This document shows positions 20,115 through 28,891 of a stretch of 64,000 nucleotides of DNA, piece by piece. Numbering within the stretch: the first letter of the stretch is position 1; the number at the start of each line of letters is the position of its first letter. Source of the stretch: Bacteroidales bacterium (GTDB lineage Bacteria; Bacteroidota; Bacteroidia; Bacteroidales; M50B96); contig JAGYLP010000002.1 in assembly GCA_018401015.1 (NCBI GenBank), positions 124,001 through 188,000 of the forward strand, in the 5' to 3' direction. The notes beneath the pieces are model-generated. The model ran no database searches and was not told the DNA's origin. It saw nothing but the letters and a program-made list of their open reading frames with translations. Made by a program: the position numbers and the translations under genes.

Positions 20115-21920
20115 ATGACTGTAAAGGACCAACTCACAAATGGAATTGCTCAATGCGTGGAAACGCTCTATGGTGTAGTTCCTTCTCCCAAACAAATTCA
20201 ATTGCAAACAACCCGTAAAGAGTTTACCGGCGATTATACGCTGGTAGTTTTTCCCTTTACCCCTTTATCCAAGAAAAAGCCGGAAGATACCGCAACAGAA
20301 ATGGGGGAATACCTGCTCCAGGCATTGCCTCTGGTGGCCGATTTCAATGTGATCAAAGGATTTCTGAATCTGAGTATTACCACCGATTTTTGGACTTCTT
20401 TCGTTCAAGAACAACAGGACCAATCGCAATTTGGTTACCAAGCTTTAGCTGCAGACGTTAATCCGGTAATGATCGAGTTTTCATCGCCCAATACCAATAA
20501 ACCCCTCCACCTGGGACATATTCGAAATATTCTGCTTGGCGATTCGCTGGCGCGCATTGTCGAGGCTGCTGGAACCCCGGTTTTACGGGTAAATCTTGTC
20601 AACGATCGTGGTATCCATATCTGTAAATCCATGCTTGCCTGGAAAAAATGGGGCGAAGGTAAAACTCCTTCCGATCTGGGTAAAAAAGGCGACCATTTGG
20701 TGGGCGATTTTTACGTCAGGTTCGATGTTGAATATCGAAAAGAAGTAGCCGGGCTAATCGAACAGGGAGTGGATGCCGAAGAAGCTAAAAAGCAAGCTCC
20801 CTCCTTGCTCGAGGCTCAAGAAATGTTGCGACAGTGGGAGCAAGGAGAACCCGAGGTTATCGAGTTGTGGTCGAGAATGAATAGCTGGGTTTATGAAGGT
20901 TTTGATGAAACCTATGAAAAACTAGGTATTCGCTTCGATAAAATCTACTACGAATCGAATACGTATCAGCTCGGGAAAAAATGGGTCTTACAAGGGTTGG
21001 AGAACAATCAATTAGTTCAGGATGACGATGGGTCGATTTGGGCCGATTTTACCGCCGAAGGTTTAGATCGAAAAATCTTAATGCGTTCGGATGGAACCTC
21101 GGTATACATGACTCAGGATATTGGCACTGCTGTGCAGCGTTTCGAAGAGTATCCCATTCAACAACACATTTACGTGGTCGGAAACGAACAGAATTATCAC
21201 TTTCAGGTCCTTAAGTTAGTCCTGGCAAAATTGGGCTTTGAATTTTCCGATAAAATTTTCCATCTGTCCTATGGAATGGTTGAACTGCCCGAGGGGAAAA
21301 TGAAATCGAGGGAAGGGAAGGTGGTCGATGCCGATGATCTTTATCTCGAAATGATTCAGACCGCTGCTGAATCGGCTGCTTCGTCGGTTAAATTAGCCGA
21401 CATGGAGGAAGATGAGCTACATGAAGTGGTTCGGAAAATTGCTCTGGCTGCGCTCAAGTACTTCATACTAAAAGTCGATCCCAAGAAAACCATGGTTTTC
21501 TCACCGTCGGAATCAATCGATTTCAACGGAAATACAGGGCCCTTTATTCAGTACACCTATGCCAGAACGGCATCTATTTTACGTTCCGCCCGCGAGCAAC
21601 AACTCGAATTCCAACAACCTGTCGAAACCTCCTTCGAACCCTCCTTCGAACCCAACGAAGCAGAATTGCTGATTAGTAAAACCTTATACGAGTTCCCGGA
21701 ACTTATTCAAGAGGCTGCTCAGAATCTGTCGCCGGCATTGGTTGCCAATTATATCTACCAATTAGCGAAGGAATTTAATCGCTTTTACCACGAATATCCA
21801 ATTCTGAAAGCGGAATCAGAAGCAGCAAAAACTTTTAGATTGCAGCTTTGTTCTCTCACCAACATCGTTATTAAAAATGGAATGGCCTTGTTGGGAATAC
21901 CGGTTCCCGAGAAAATGTAA
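20115..21920 (+). CDS. argS: Arginyl-tRNA synthetase
   Basis: A 601-aa class I aminoacyl-tRNA synthetase charging tRNA-Arg. It contains the N-terminal Add1 domain, the HIGH-like signature SSPNTNKPLHLGHIRN, the second-signature region VELPEGKMKSREGKVVDADD, and the C-terminal DALR anticodon-binding domain (NGMALLGIPVPEKM). Near residue 510 an exact four-residue repeat SFEP-SFEP comes from a 12-bp tandem duplication in the DNA. It is probably transcribed from its own promoter after parE. Confidence 0.95.
   Translation: MTVKDQLTNGIAQCVETLYGVVPSPKQIQLQTTRKEFTGDYTLVVFPFTPLSKKKPEDTATEMGEYLLQALPLVADFNVIKGFLNLSITTDFWTSFVQEQQDQSQFGYQALAADVNPVMIEFSSPNTNKPLHLGHIRNILLGDSLARIVEAAGTPVLRVNLVNDRGIHICKSMLAWKKWGEGKTPSDLGKKGDHLVGDFYVRFDVEYRKEVAGLIEQGVDAEEAKKQAPSLLEAQEMLRQWEQGEPEVIELWSRMNSWVYEGFDETYEKLGIRFDKIYYESNTYQLGKKWVLQGLENNQLVQDDDGSIWADFTAEGLDRKILMRSDGTSVYMTQDIGTAVQRFEEYPIQQHIYVVGNEQNYHFQVLKLVLAKLGFEFSDKIFHLSYGMVELPEGKMKSREGKVVDADDLYLEMIQTAAESAASSVKLADMEEDELHEVVRKIALAALKYFILKVDPKKTMVFSPSESIDFNGNTGPFIQYTYARTASILRSAREQQLEFQQPVETSFEPSFEPNEAELLISKTLYEFPELIQEAAQNLSPALVANYIYQLAKEFNRFYHEYPILKAESEAAKTFRLQLCSLTNIVIKNGMALLGIPVPEKM
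21630..21653 (+). repeat. 12-bp in-frame tandem duplication inside argS
   Basis: TCCTTCGAACCC occurs twice in direct succession and encodes SFEP twice. It lies in a linker before the anticodon-binding domain. Confidence 0.9.
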
Positions 21921-21946
21921 ATCGACAAACTAAATAATTTTTAACC

Positions 21947-22489
21947 ATGAGAATTTTACCGAAAGAAACCCTCGCCGTAGTAGTAGATATTCAAGGACTC
22001 CTCTTCCCTCATATCCACGATCACGAAAACCTGGAGAAGAACCAAAAAATCCTGATCGAAGGGCTCAAGTTATTAGAGATTCCCTTGCTTGTAACGCAAC
22101 AATACACCGAAAAACTGAAATCAACCTTGCCTAGCTTGTCCGAAGCCATAGGCGAATACGAGCATATCGAGAAGATGGCTTTTAGCTGTTGCGATGAACC
22201 CTCATTTGCCGAGGAACTCGCAATTCAGGGTAAGCGAAATGTCATCCTTTTTGGAATTGAAACACATGTTTGTGTCTTACAAACGTGTATCGATTTAATT
22301 GAATCGGGTTATCAACCGATTATTGTAGCCGATTGTGTTGGGTCGCGTAAACCTTACGATAAAGAAATTGCCCTGGAAAGAATGCGCCAGGAAGGGGCCA
22401 TTATCACGACCAAGGAATCCCTCCTTTTTGAATTGCAACGCGTAAGCGGAACCGACCGGTTTAAAGCAATTAGCAAATTGGTTAAGTAA
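21947..22489 (+). CDS. Isochorismatase-family cysteine hydrolase
   Basis: A 180-aa protein with the isochorismatase/nicotinamidase fold. It shows the catalytic D14 (VVVDIQGLLFP), a lysine in the HIEKMAFSC segment, and the nucleophile C109 in FGIETHVCVLQT. It lies closest to the YcaC/ISOC1-like branch of unassigned hydrolases. The nicotinamidase metal site is not evident, so nicotinamidase activity is not claimed. The gene starts 26 bases after argS and ends before a strong terminator, so it is probably cotranscribed with argS. Confidence 0.85.
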   Translation: MRILPKETLAVVVDIQGLLFPHIHDHENLEKNQKILIEGLKLLEIPLLVTQQYTEKLKSTLPSLSEAIGEYEHIEKMAFSCCDEPSFAEELAIQGKRNVILFGIETHVCVLQTCIDLIESGYQPIIVADCVGSRKPYDKEIALERMRQEGAIITTKESLLFELQRVSGTDRFKAISKLVK

Positions 22490-22511
22490 TAGTAAAACTG
22501 CTTATCTAGTT

Positions 22512-22542
22512 AAAAAAAGCGCCCTGTCAGGCGCTTTTTTTA
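22512..22542. terminator. Bidirectional intrinsic terminator
   Basis: AAAAAAAGCGCC and GGCGCTTTTTTTA form a GC-rich stem with A and T tracts on either side. It serves both converging transcripts: the isochorismatase gene from the left and the alpha/beta hydrolase from the right. Confidence 0.9.
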
Positions 22543-23352
22543 TGCTAAAACGAAATAGAGTAGGTTTTTAATTAAGAGGTCGGGTTGCTCTGCATGAACC
22601 CAATGACCCGCTTTAGGGATTGTTACTAGTTCGGCGTAAGGGAAAATGGTTAGGATGATGGAGTCAAATACATCCTGCGTAATGTAGTCCGATTCAGCTC
22701 CCTTCACGAACAAAACCTGAAATCCGGTAATTCCTCTGCCTTTTTCAAATTCTTTCTCGTTTAAACCATCGAGGATATGCGGAAGATTATTCCAAAGTGC
22801 TTCCAGATTCAGGCTCCAGGAGAATTGATTATTCGATTCCCTGCGTAAGTTTTTCATTAAAAACTGACGAACTCGCTCGGGAGGAATTGTATCCGACAGC
22901 GCCTCGTCCACATCCTGACGACTTTCAATTTTCGAGAAATCGACCGAGCGCATGGCTTGAATCAAGGTGGCATGGTCGAGGGTGCGATGTTTCTTTCGGG
23001 CATCATCGAGGTATGAAATCGGAGCAATATCTACTACAATGAGGTGACTAATACGTTCGGGATATTCCTTGGCGAAATGCATAACAGTTTTTCCTCCCAT
23101 GGAATGACCCAGTAAAACTGCTTTCTCAATTTCATGCTCGTCCATGAACAGCTTCAGGTCCTCCTTCATTGCCTCGTAGGTGTGATCAGGATGATGGGGA
23201 GAACGTCCGTGATTCCGTTGATCGACTAAAAATACCTCGAAGTAATCTTGTAGTCCTTTTGCAATTGAGACCCAATTGTCGGAAGCTCCATAAAGACCAT
23301 GCACGATGATAAGTGCCGGTCCTTGACCATACTTGCGGTAAAATAAATCCAT
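22540..23352 (-). CDS. Alpha/beta hydrolase (YbfF-like esterase)
   Basis: A 270-aa alpha/beta-fold hydrolase. It has the oxyanion-hole HGLYGASDNW, the nucleophile elbow GHSMGG with S84, and a C-terminal histidine in KAGHWVHAEQP. The DQRNHGRSPH segment is typical of the YbfF esterase branch. Because the menaquinone cluster in this window has no menH, one can ask whether this enzyme is SHCHC synthase; the YbfF-type sequence argues against it. It is two bases downstream of the DUF3365 gene and probably cotranscribed. Confidence 0.85.
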   Translation of the reverse strand: MDLFYRKYGQGPALIIVHGLYGASDNWVSIAKGLQDYFEVFLVDQRNHGRSPHHPDHTYEAMKEDLKLFMDEHEIEKAVLLGHSMGGKTVMHFAKEYPERISHLIVVDIAPISYLDDARKKHRTLDHATLIQAMRSVDFSKIESRQDVDEALSDTIPPERVRQFLMKNLRRESNNQFSWSLNLEALWNNLPHILDGLNEKEFEKGRGITGFQVLFVKGAESDYITQDVFDSIILTIFPYAELVTIPKAGHWVHAEQPDLLIKNLLYFVLA

Positions 23353-23354
23353 GC

Positions 23355-23960
23355 TTATTCTTTCTCTAGGTTGATTACCCAGATGCCGCGCAGGGAATTT
23401 GGCTCGAAGCCGGTGGCGCGGTCGTCGGGATAATTGGCTAAAATGCGTTCGTATGTTTCGGTGCTAATGTGGTCGTTGATTATGCCATGGCATTGCATGC
23501 AAAGCTCTTCCGTAAGGATTGGGAATCGAACCTCTACTTCCTTATCGGCAATGAGGGTGGATGGTTTGGGTGCAATTCCATTTTTTAGGTCCGATTCGAT
23601 GGACTCGATATAGGCTAAATCGCGCTGGTTGGCTGTATTTGATGGATTGCGAAAATTTTTCGCTGCTCTCCTGATGCCAGCCTGGTTTGCTTCTCCGACG
23701 CTATCGGTTAAATGAGTGGCTTGGGTAGCGCAGAAATCAATGGCATAAGGTGCTCCCGATTGCTTGATGGCTGTTACCAGCTTAGAACCCAAGGTTCCTT
23801 TGGCTTTCAACATGATTTCTTTCGCCAAGTGCTCATAATCGGGCGATTCGTTTTCTGAAGCTTGATGATCTGTTTTCGATGGTGCAGAAGGCTGACATGC
23901 AATGAGGAAAGCACCTAGAATTAGGCTGAAGATGATGCCTGGAGAAGGAATTGTTTTCAT
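23355..23960 (-). CDS. DUF3365 (Tll0287-like) c-type haem lipoprotein
   Basis: A 201-aa exported lipoprotein: signal peptide with lipobox LIACQPS (C22), then a DUF3365 domain. The domain has DFCATQATHLTDS, RNPSNTANQRDLAYIE, and one haem-attachment motif CMQCH (C154, C157, H158), followed by the typical YPDDRATGFEPNSLRGIWVI. Family members are PAS-like haem proteins of unclear role, possibly redox sensing in the periplasm. Translation is probably coupled to the alpha/beta hydrolase downstream. Confidence 0.88.
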   Translation of the reverse strand: MKTIPSPGIIFSLILGAFLIACQPSAPSKTDHQASENESPDYEHLAKEIMLKAKGTLGSKLVTAIKQSGAPYAIDFCATQATHLTDSVGEANQAGIRRAAKNFRNPSNTANQRDLAYIESIESDLKNGIAPKPSTLIADKEVEVRFPILTEELCMQCHGIINDHISTETYERILANYPDDRATGFEPNSLRGIWVINLEKE

Positions 23961-24045
23961 GGATAGTGAATTTTAAAACCGGCCTTGCAAAAATAAGCGA
24001 AATGAATTGGATGCCCGGTGTGCTATGGATACTTGTGAGCGTTAA

Positions 24046-24082
24046 AAAATAAAAAAAGGCAGTTCCATCGGAAACTGCCTTT
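24046..24082 (-). terminator. Intrinsic terminator after rpmH
   Basis: On the minus strand AGGCAGTTTCC pairs with GGAACTGCCTT, followed by a T tract (A run at 24051-24057 on the plus strand). It lies about 20 bases after the rpmH stop. Confidence 0.85.
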
Positions 24083-24102
24083 CTATTGAAGTATTTTGAA
24101 CC

Positions 24103-24261
24103 TTACACTTTGTGACGTGCTTCGTCGGAAACAGTAAGTTTCTTGCGTCCTTTTGCACGACGTGCGGCCAGAACTTTTCTTCCATTGGCGGTTGACATTC
24201 TTTCGCGAAATCCGTGCTTATTTTTTCTCTTCCGGTTAGATGGTTGAAATGTTCTTTTCAT
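24103..24261 (-). CDS. rpmH: 50S ribosomal protein L34
   Basis: Too short for the ORF track. The reverse complement from the ATG at 24259-24261 encodes 52 residues starting [20 protein letters not shown] and including [22 protein letters not shown], an unmistakable bL34. It is a very basic structural protein of the large subunit. A good promoter lies upstream and a terminator follows, so it is monocistronic. The usual rpmH-rnpA-dnaA neighbourhood is absent. Confidence 0.97.
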   Translation of the reverse strand: MKRTFQPSNRKRKNKHGFRERMSTANGRKVLAARRAKGRKKLTVSDEARHKV

Positions 24262-24302
24262 TATCGTAAAATTTTATCGTTTCTGTTTTTAAAATCGGTT
24301 TG

Positions 24303-24333
24303 CAAAAATAGAATTGTTTTTTAAACTTTCAAA
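24303..24333 (-). promoter_or_regulatory. Promoter for rpmH (TTTG-N19-TATTTTTG)
   Basis: On the minus strand TTTG (24330-24333) and TATTTTTG (24303-24310) are separated by 19 bases. This is the best match in the window to the Bacteroidota housekeeping promoter, about 40 bases ahead of rpmH. Confidence 0.7.
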
Positions 24334-24350
24334 TACTCAGGCGAATAATC

Positions 24351-24791
24351 TTAATTTTTTCTCGTCCATGTAGTCGAACGGCCCAGGATTGAAAACCCCA
24401 TATATCCTCGCATTTCGATTTGATTTTGATGAACCAGATTGATTTTACACGAATACTCATTCCCACTTTCCGGATCGTAAATAGTACCATCGTCCCAGGT
24501 AGAACCGGAAATATATTCCAGGTTTTCAAGGATGGTTAAACCCACGATGGGGAATTGTTTCTTTTTCGAATCCGGGTTTTTAGTATCCAGCTTAGGTTTT
24601 CCATTTTCATCGAGTGGATTTTTCAGGGCCACTATTTTAGCAAAATAGCGTTTCCCTTTTTTGAAAATCTCTACAGTCGATTTATCATTTTCGGTTGACC
24701 AGGTTCCCAAAATAGCATCTGCTTTTTGGGCAAAACCAGCGGAACCAATCAGGATAAACGAAAGGACGAAAAAAACAGATAAAATACGCAT
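24351..24791 (-). CDS. DUF2147 domain secreted protein
   Basis: A 146-aa protein with a signal peptide (MRILSVFFVLSFILIGSAGFAQK). A DUF2147 domain follows, recognised from ILGTWSTENDKSTVEIFKKGKRYFAKIV, the GLTILENLEY block, and the ending GFSILGRSTTWTR. Proteins of this family are small beta-barrel-like periplasmic or outer-membrane-associated proteins of unknown function. It sits nine bases downstream of secDF and probably shares its transcript. Confidence 0.88.
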   Translation of the reverse strand: MRILSVFFVLSFILIGSAGFAQKADAILGTWSTENDKSTVEIFKKGKRYFAKIVALKNPLDENGKPKLDTKNPDSKKKQFPIVGLTILENLEYISGSTWDDGTIYDPESGNEYSCKINLVHQNQIEMRGYMGFSILGRSTTWTRKN

Positions 24792-24800
24792 GGGTACAGC

Positions 24801-27800
24801 TTAGTTTTTCTTGTTCTTAAGTGCCTTTTGTTCACCGCGCTCAATTACTTCGTATGCAATCGGAGTCGCAATGAATAAGGATGAGTAGGTACCTACAATA
24901 ACACCAATCATCATGGAGAAGACAAATCCGCGAATGGTTTCACCTCCAAAGAGGAAAATGGCGAGTAATACGACAAATGTACTCAACGAGGTTGAGAATG
25001 TACGGCTCACTGTACTATTCAAGGCGTCGTTGTAAACCACTTTTCGTTCCCGGTTAGGATGCAATCCCATCCATTCGCGAATACGGTCGAAGACAACCAC
25101 AGTATCGTTGATCGAATAACCAATTACGGTTAGGATAGCGGCAATAAAAGCTTGGTCAATTTCGAGGCTGAATGGTAGTATTCCGTAGAAAAGGGAGAAG
25201 AAACCCAAAACAATAATGGCGTCGTGCATAATAGCAGCAACTGCTCCTAAACCATACTGCCAGTATCGGAAACGAATCATGATGTAAAGGAACATGATGA
25301 TCAAGGAAATGAGCAAGGCCCAAACTGCTGCGGTTTTAATATCTTCTGCAATGGTTGGTCCAACCTTCTGAGAACTCATTCGACCGTATTCTACATCTTC
25401 GCTATCGGAAATAAAATCATCGTAAGAAATTCCACCCAATAAATCTTTTAATCCAAGGTAAAGTTTCATTTCCACCACATCGTCGACACCCAACTGAACG
25501 GATGCTATTTGTTCTTGGAAAGTGCTGTAGTCCATGCCATTTAGCAAAGAGCTGAGTTCGCTGAACAATTGCTCTTGATTCACTTCCGAATCCTCCAGCG
25601 TACTGTAATCGATCATGTATTTGGTGGTAACCTTCACTTGATTGTCGCTACCAAAAATTTTCACTTCCGGAGCTTGCCCGTAAACATCGGCTAAGCGTTG
25701 CGAAACATCGGAGGTCGATACACTTTCTTCAAAACGTACCACATAGGTTCTACCTCCGAGGAAATCGACACCTAAATTCAATCCTTTGGTGAATAAGGAA
25801 CCCAAGCTGATAACAACAGCAACTGCCGAAATGATGTAGAAGGTTTTTCGTTTGTCGAGGAACTGGATCTTTAGGTTAGTAAAGAGGTTCTCAGTCATTT
25901 TGGTCGCAAAACTAATCGAGTTGGATTTTTCAAGCATTCTTTCAAAAACCAAACGAGTAATGAAAATTGCGGAGAACAAGGAAGTCATAATACCTATTAT
26001 TAAGGTAGTGGCGAATCCTTGAATTGGACCTTTACCAAAATAAACGAGTACGATAGCTGTAAGTAAGGTGGTAATGTTCGCATCGACAATAGCGGAGTAT
26101 GCGTTTCGATAACCATCTTTTAAGGCTAATTTTAAACCTTTACCAGAGCGCAATTCTTCTCGGATTCGTTCATAAATCAGCACGTTCGCATCCACCGACA
26201 TACCAATAGTTAAAACGATACCGGCAATACCAGGTAAGGTTAGAACTGCTCCGAAGGAAGCGAGTACGCCAAAAATGAAGAAGATGTTTGAGATCAGTGC
26301 GATGTTCGCTACCAAACCAGCTCGGTTGTAGTAGAAAATCATGTAAATGAGGACAAAAATAAAGGCGATTACGAACGACCAAAGACCCGAGTTGATGGCT
26401 TCTTTACCCAGCGATGGACCAACGATGGCTTCTTCGACGATACGAGCCGGTGCAGGTAATTTACCTGATTTGAGCACGTTAGCAAGGTCTTGAGCCTCTG
26501 TGATAGTAAAGTCGCCGGTAATTTGAGAATTTCCGTTTTTAATTTCGTTTTGTACGGTTGGGAAGGAATAAACGTAACCATCGAGAACAATCGCTACTTC
26601 ACGACCAATATTCTCTTTCGTTAAGCGAGCCCAAATTTTGGAGCCCTCCGGAGTCATTTGCATGCTTACATCGGCATTTCCCCCCATCTGACCAAAACCT
26701 TGACGAGCATCGCGAATGGCAGAACCATCGAGTGGAGCTAATCCGTCGCGACTGGTAACTTTAAGGGCAACTAGTTGGAAAAAATCTTCAGTGTCGCCTA
26801 CGGGCTTGAAGGTCCAGGCAAATTTGATGTCGCGGGGTAATAAACTTTGAACCTCCGGGTTGCGAAGGTATTCGTTCATTTTTGCCGTATCTTTTTTATG
26901 AACGTATCCTACATTAGCACTATTGATAATGTTTCCATCGGTATATTGTGGAACACTCAAAATGGCCCAAATAGGATTGTCTTTCAATTGTTGTTCGCGA
27001 ATGAAGGAGCTATCGAGTGCTGCTTCGTCGCCAGCTAGTTCATCGAGCAAACTTTGAGTCGTATCTTCTTCGCTAGTAAGGAGCTCTTCGTTGGGGGAGG
27101 TTGCTTCGGTTTCAAGGGCTACTTCGGCTGCTTCGGTCGCAGCTGGTGTGTCGATGGTGTCGCCACTTTCAAGTTTTTTTAATTCAGCAAGGCGCTTATT
27201 GGCTTCGTCGAGGCTGTTGACGATCTCCCCTACACGATAGGTTTCCCAAAATTCAAGACTAGCGGTTCCTTGAAGTAATTTACGAACGCGTTCGGGTTCT
27301 TTAACACCCGGAAGCTCAACTAAAATACGTCCGGTATTTTCTAAACGCTGAATATTGGGTTGAGCCACACCGAATTTGTCGATACGACTGCGCAATACAT
27401 TGAAAGAAACTTCGATAGCGTTTTCAGCTTCGGCACGAATCACTTCAATTACTTCTTCGTTTGTTGAGTTCGGACGAACTTTATCTTTTAATTCGAGGGT
27501 TGCAAAGATGGTAGCTAAACGAGCATTGGGATCAATCTCGTTGAATGAACGGGCGAATAATCCAACAAAATCGGCTTCGCCGGCTTTTTGATATTGATTA
27601 GCACGTTCTAAAGCAGCAAGAAAGACGGAGTCTTTGCTGTATCCCGAAAGCGATTTGATTACGTCAACTACAGATACTTCAAGGGTGACGTTCATCCCTC
27701 CTTTTAAGTCGAGACCTAAATTGATTTCTTTCTCTTTACTATCCTGATAGGTAATGTTTTTCAGAACCGGAAAATCAACCACCGGTAGATTTTGGACGGA

Positions 27801-27953
27801 ATCGAGGTAAAAGTATTTCAACCGGGAATCGCCTTGGGCATACTCGTCGGCAGCTTTTTCAACCTTATTCGATAAATACGAAAAGGACAATTGATAAATC
27901 GTCACTAAAGCTAACAGGATAGCTAATAATCTAATAGCACCTTTGTTCTGCAT
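24801..27953 (-). CDS. secDF: Protein translocase SecDF (fusion)
   Basis: A 1050-aa fusion of SecD and SecF, an RND-type membrane protein that uses the proton gradient to pull proteins out of the Sec channel. The SecD half begins with one membrane segment, then LGLDLKGGMNVTLEV, a large periplasmic P1 domain, and the membrane bundle with GIVLTIGMSVDANVLIYERI. The SecF half, from about residue 690, has GLNLGVDFLGGRTYVVRFE and GYSINDTVVVFDRIRE. About 12 membrane segments are expected. An acidic, low-complexity insert (about residues 258-310) lies in the SecD periplasmic part. This fused form is usual in Bacteroidota. Confidence 0.96.
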   Translation of the reverse strand: MQNKGAIRLLAILLALVTIYQLSFSYLSNKVEKAADEYAQGDSRLKYFYLDSVQNLPVVDFPVLKNITYQDSKEKEINLGLDLKGGMNVTLEVSVVDVIKSLSGYSKDSVFLAALERANQYQKAGEADFVGLFARSFNEIDPNARLATIFATLELKDKVRPNSTNEEVIEVIRAEAENAIEVSFNVLRSRIDKFGVAQPNIQRLENTGRILVELPGVKEPERVRKLLQGTASLEFWETYRVGEIVNSLDEANKRLAELKKLESGDTIDTPAATEAAEVALETEATSPNEELLTSEEDTTQSLLDELAGDEAALDSSFIREQQLKDNPIWAILSVPQYTDGNIINSANVGYVHKKDTAKMNEYLRNPEVQSLLPRDIKFAWTFKPVGDTEDFFQLVALKVTSRDGLAPLDGSAIRDARQGFGQMGGNADVSMQMTPEGSKIWARLTKENIGREVAIVLDGYVYSFPTVQNEIKNGNSQITGDFTITEAQDLANVLKSGKLPAPARIVEEAIVGPSLGKEAINSGLWSFVIAFIFVLIYMIFYYNRAGLVANIALISNIFFIFGVLASFGAVLTLPGIAGIVLTIGMSVDANVLIYERIREELRSGKGLKLALKDGYRNAYSAIVDANITTLLTAIVLVYFGKGPIQGFATTLIIGIMTSLFSAIFITRLVFERMLEKSNSISFATKMTENLFTNLKIQFLDKRKTFYIISAVAVVISLGSLFTKGLNLGVDFLGGRTYVVRFEESVSTSDVSQRLADVYGQAPEVKIFGSDNQVKVTTKYMIDYSTLEDSEVNQEQLFSELSSLLNGMDYSTFQEQIASVQLGVDDVVEMKLYLGLKDLLGGISYDDFISDSEDVEYGRMSSQKVGPTIAEDIKTAAVWALLISLIIMFLYIMIRFRYWQYGLGAVAAIMHDAIIVLGFFSLFYGILPFSLEIDQAFIAAILTVIGYSINDTVVVFDRIREWMGLHPNRERKVVYNDALNSTVSRTFSTSLSTFVVLLAIFLFGGETIRGFVFSMMIGVIVGTYSSLFIATPIAYEVIERGEQKALKNKKN

Positions 27954-28009
27954 TTGTTTTTAAATTTTGTAATCTTCTAATTATTATGATGTTTCGGTAA
28001 AAGAATCGG

Positions 28010-28017
28010 CAAATATA
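28010..28017 (-). promoter_or_regulatory. Putative -7 element TATATTTG for secDF
   Basis: Reverse complement of CAAATATA, 57 bases upstream of the secDF start. It matches TANNTTTG exactly; the -33 part is only loosely matched. Confidence 0.5.
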
Positions 28018-28264
28018 TTTAATTTTTTCATTCTTAATGTCTTTTTTACGGACAAATCCAGCTCATAAAGGCAGTCTGATTTTGATTTTTAAGTGGCTGA
28101 AAATGTGTTATTTGTGAGTCTTCTGGTCAAATTCCTCTCCAATTATTTTCGTCTAAGTAGTCGGATCATTTCACGATGATGCGATTTGGAGTTATTGGGA
28201 GATGAGAGAAGGATGCAAATTGTTGAGAATCTTGACTTTTTATATCCGAAATGAGGTCAGTTTT
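28018..28264. other. Intergenic region between secDF and the phosphopantetheinyl transferase gene
   Basis: About 250 bases in which I see no ORF, RNA fold or clear terminator for the leftward gld/PPTase run. Confidence 0.4.
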
Positions 28265-28891
28265 TCACGTATAGCTAATCCATAAATTCTCGTGTTGGAA
28301 AAAGGACACTCGGCGCTCAACTGTTTCAGAGGTTTGAGTCACGATGATTCTTGCCTCTCGATCCTTTATGGGATTGAATGCTTGTATGCTCAATTCCTGT
28401 AGAAAGTCGATATGACGATTTTGCAGGGACTTGACCATTACTTCTTTCATGGTCCAACAAAGTAGTGCGTGTTCTTTTTTGTAGTCAGGAAGCAGGTTGT
28501 TTTGCTCCGCCGGGCTTAAGAATCGAGAAAGAATCCGATGGATAGGACGAGGCATCAGCTCGATGTCGATCCCCGGATTCGGCTCATCCGTGAGATAGAT
28601 GGCAACGTAGTGATTACTGTGCGATATGCTAATATGTTCTTTTGCGTTGATTAAGAACGGCTTACCGCTCGATTCGTGCGCTAAAATAATTGGACGTTGA
28701 AAGAAGAGGTTTATGAGGTACCTGGTTCCTAAAAATTCGATTTTGCGACTATTAGAGCCTAAGCTTTGATATGTTTGAACCGATTCATCATCCAGCGAGA
28801 CAAAGGGAAGCAGCTCTTCAGCCGAATGGGTGAAGGCTCCCAGTAGGATGTTTTTGCCCGCATCGGGAGAAAAGGACCAGAGGCTAATCAT
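28265..28891 (-). CDS. 4'-phosphopantetheinyl transferase superfamily protein
   Basis: A 208-aa Sfp-type enzyme that would transfer the phosphopantetheine arm of CoA to a carrier protein. Diagnostic motifs are HISISHSNHYVAI, PGIDIELM (metal-binding DxE) and CWTMKEVMVKSL (the WxxKE motif). I start at 28891 (MISLWSFSPDAG); the ORF-track start adds 17 residues lying within gldD. With this start the gene overlaps the gldD stop by eight bases, which suggests translational coupling. Which carrier protein it modifies cannot be told from this window. Confidence 0.88.
   Translation of the reverse strand: MISLWSFSPDAGKNILLGAFTHSAEELLPFVSLDDESVQTYQSLGSNSRKIEFLGTRYLINLFFQRPIILAHESSGKPFLINAKEHISISHSNHYVAIYLTDEPNPGIDIELMPRPIHRILSRFLSPAEQNNLLPDYKKEHALLCWTMKEVMVKSLQNRHIDFLQELSIQAFNPIKDREARIIVTQTSETVERRVSFFQHENLWISYT

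Noticed and set aside
22540-23352. Calling the alpha/beta hydrolase MenH
   Set aside because: The DQRNHGRSPH context fits YbfF-type esterases, and the gene is far from the men cluster; kept only as a question.
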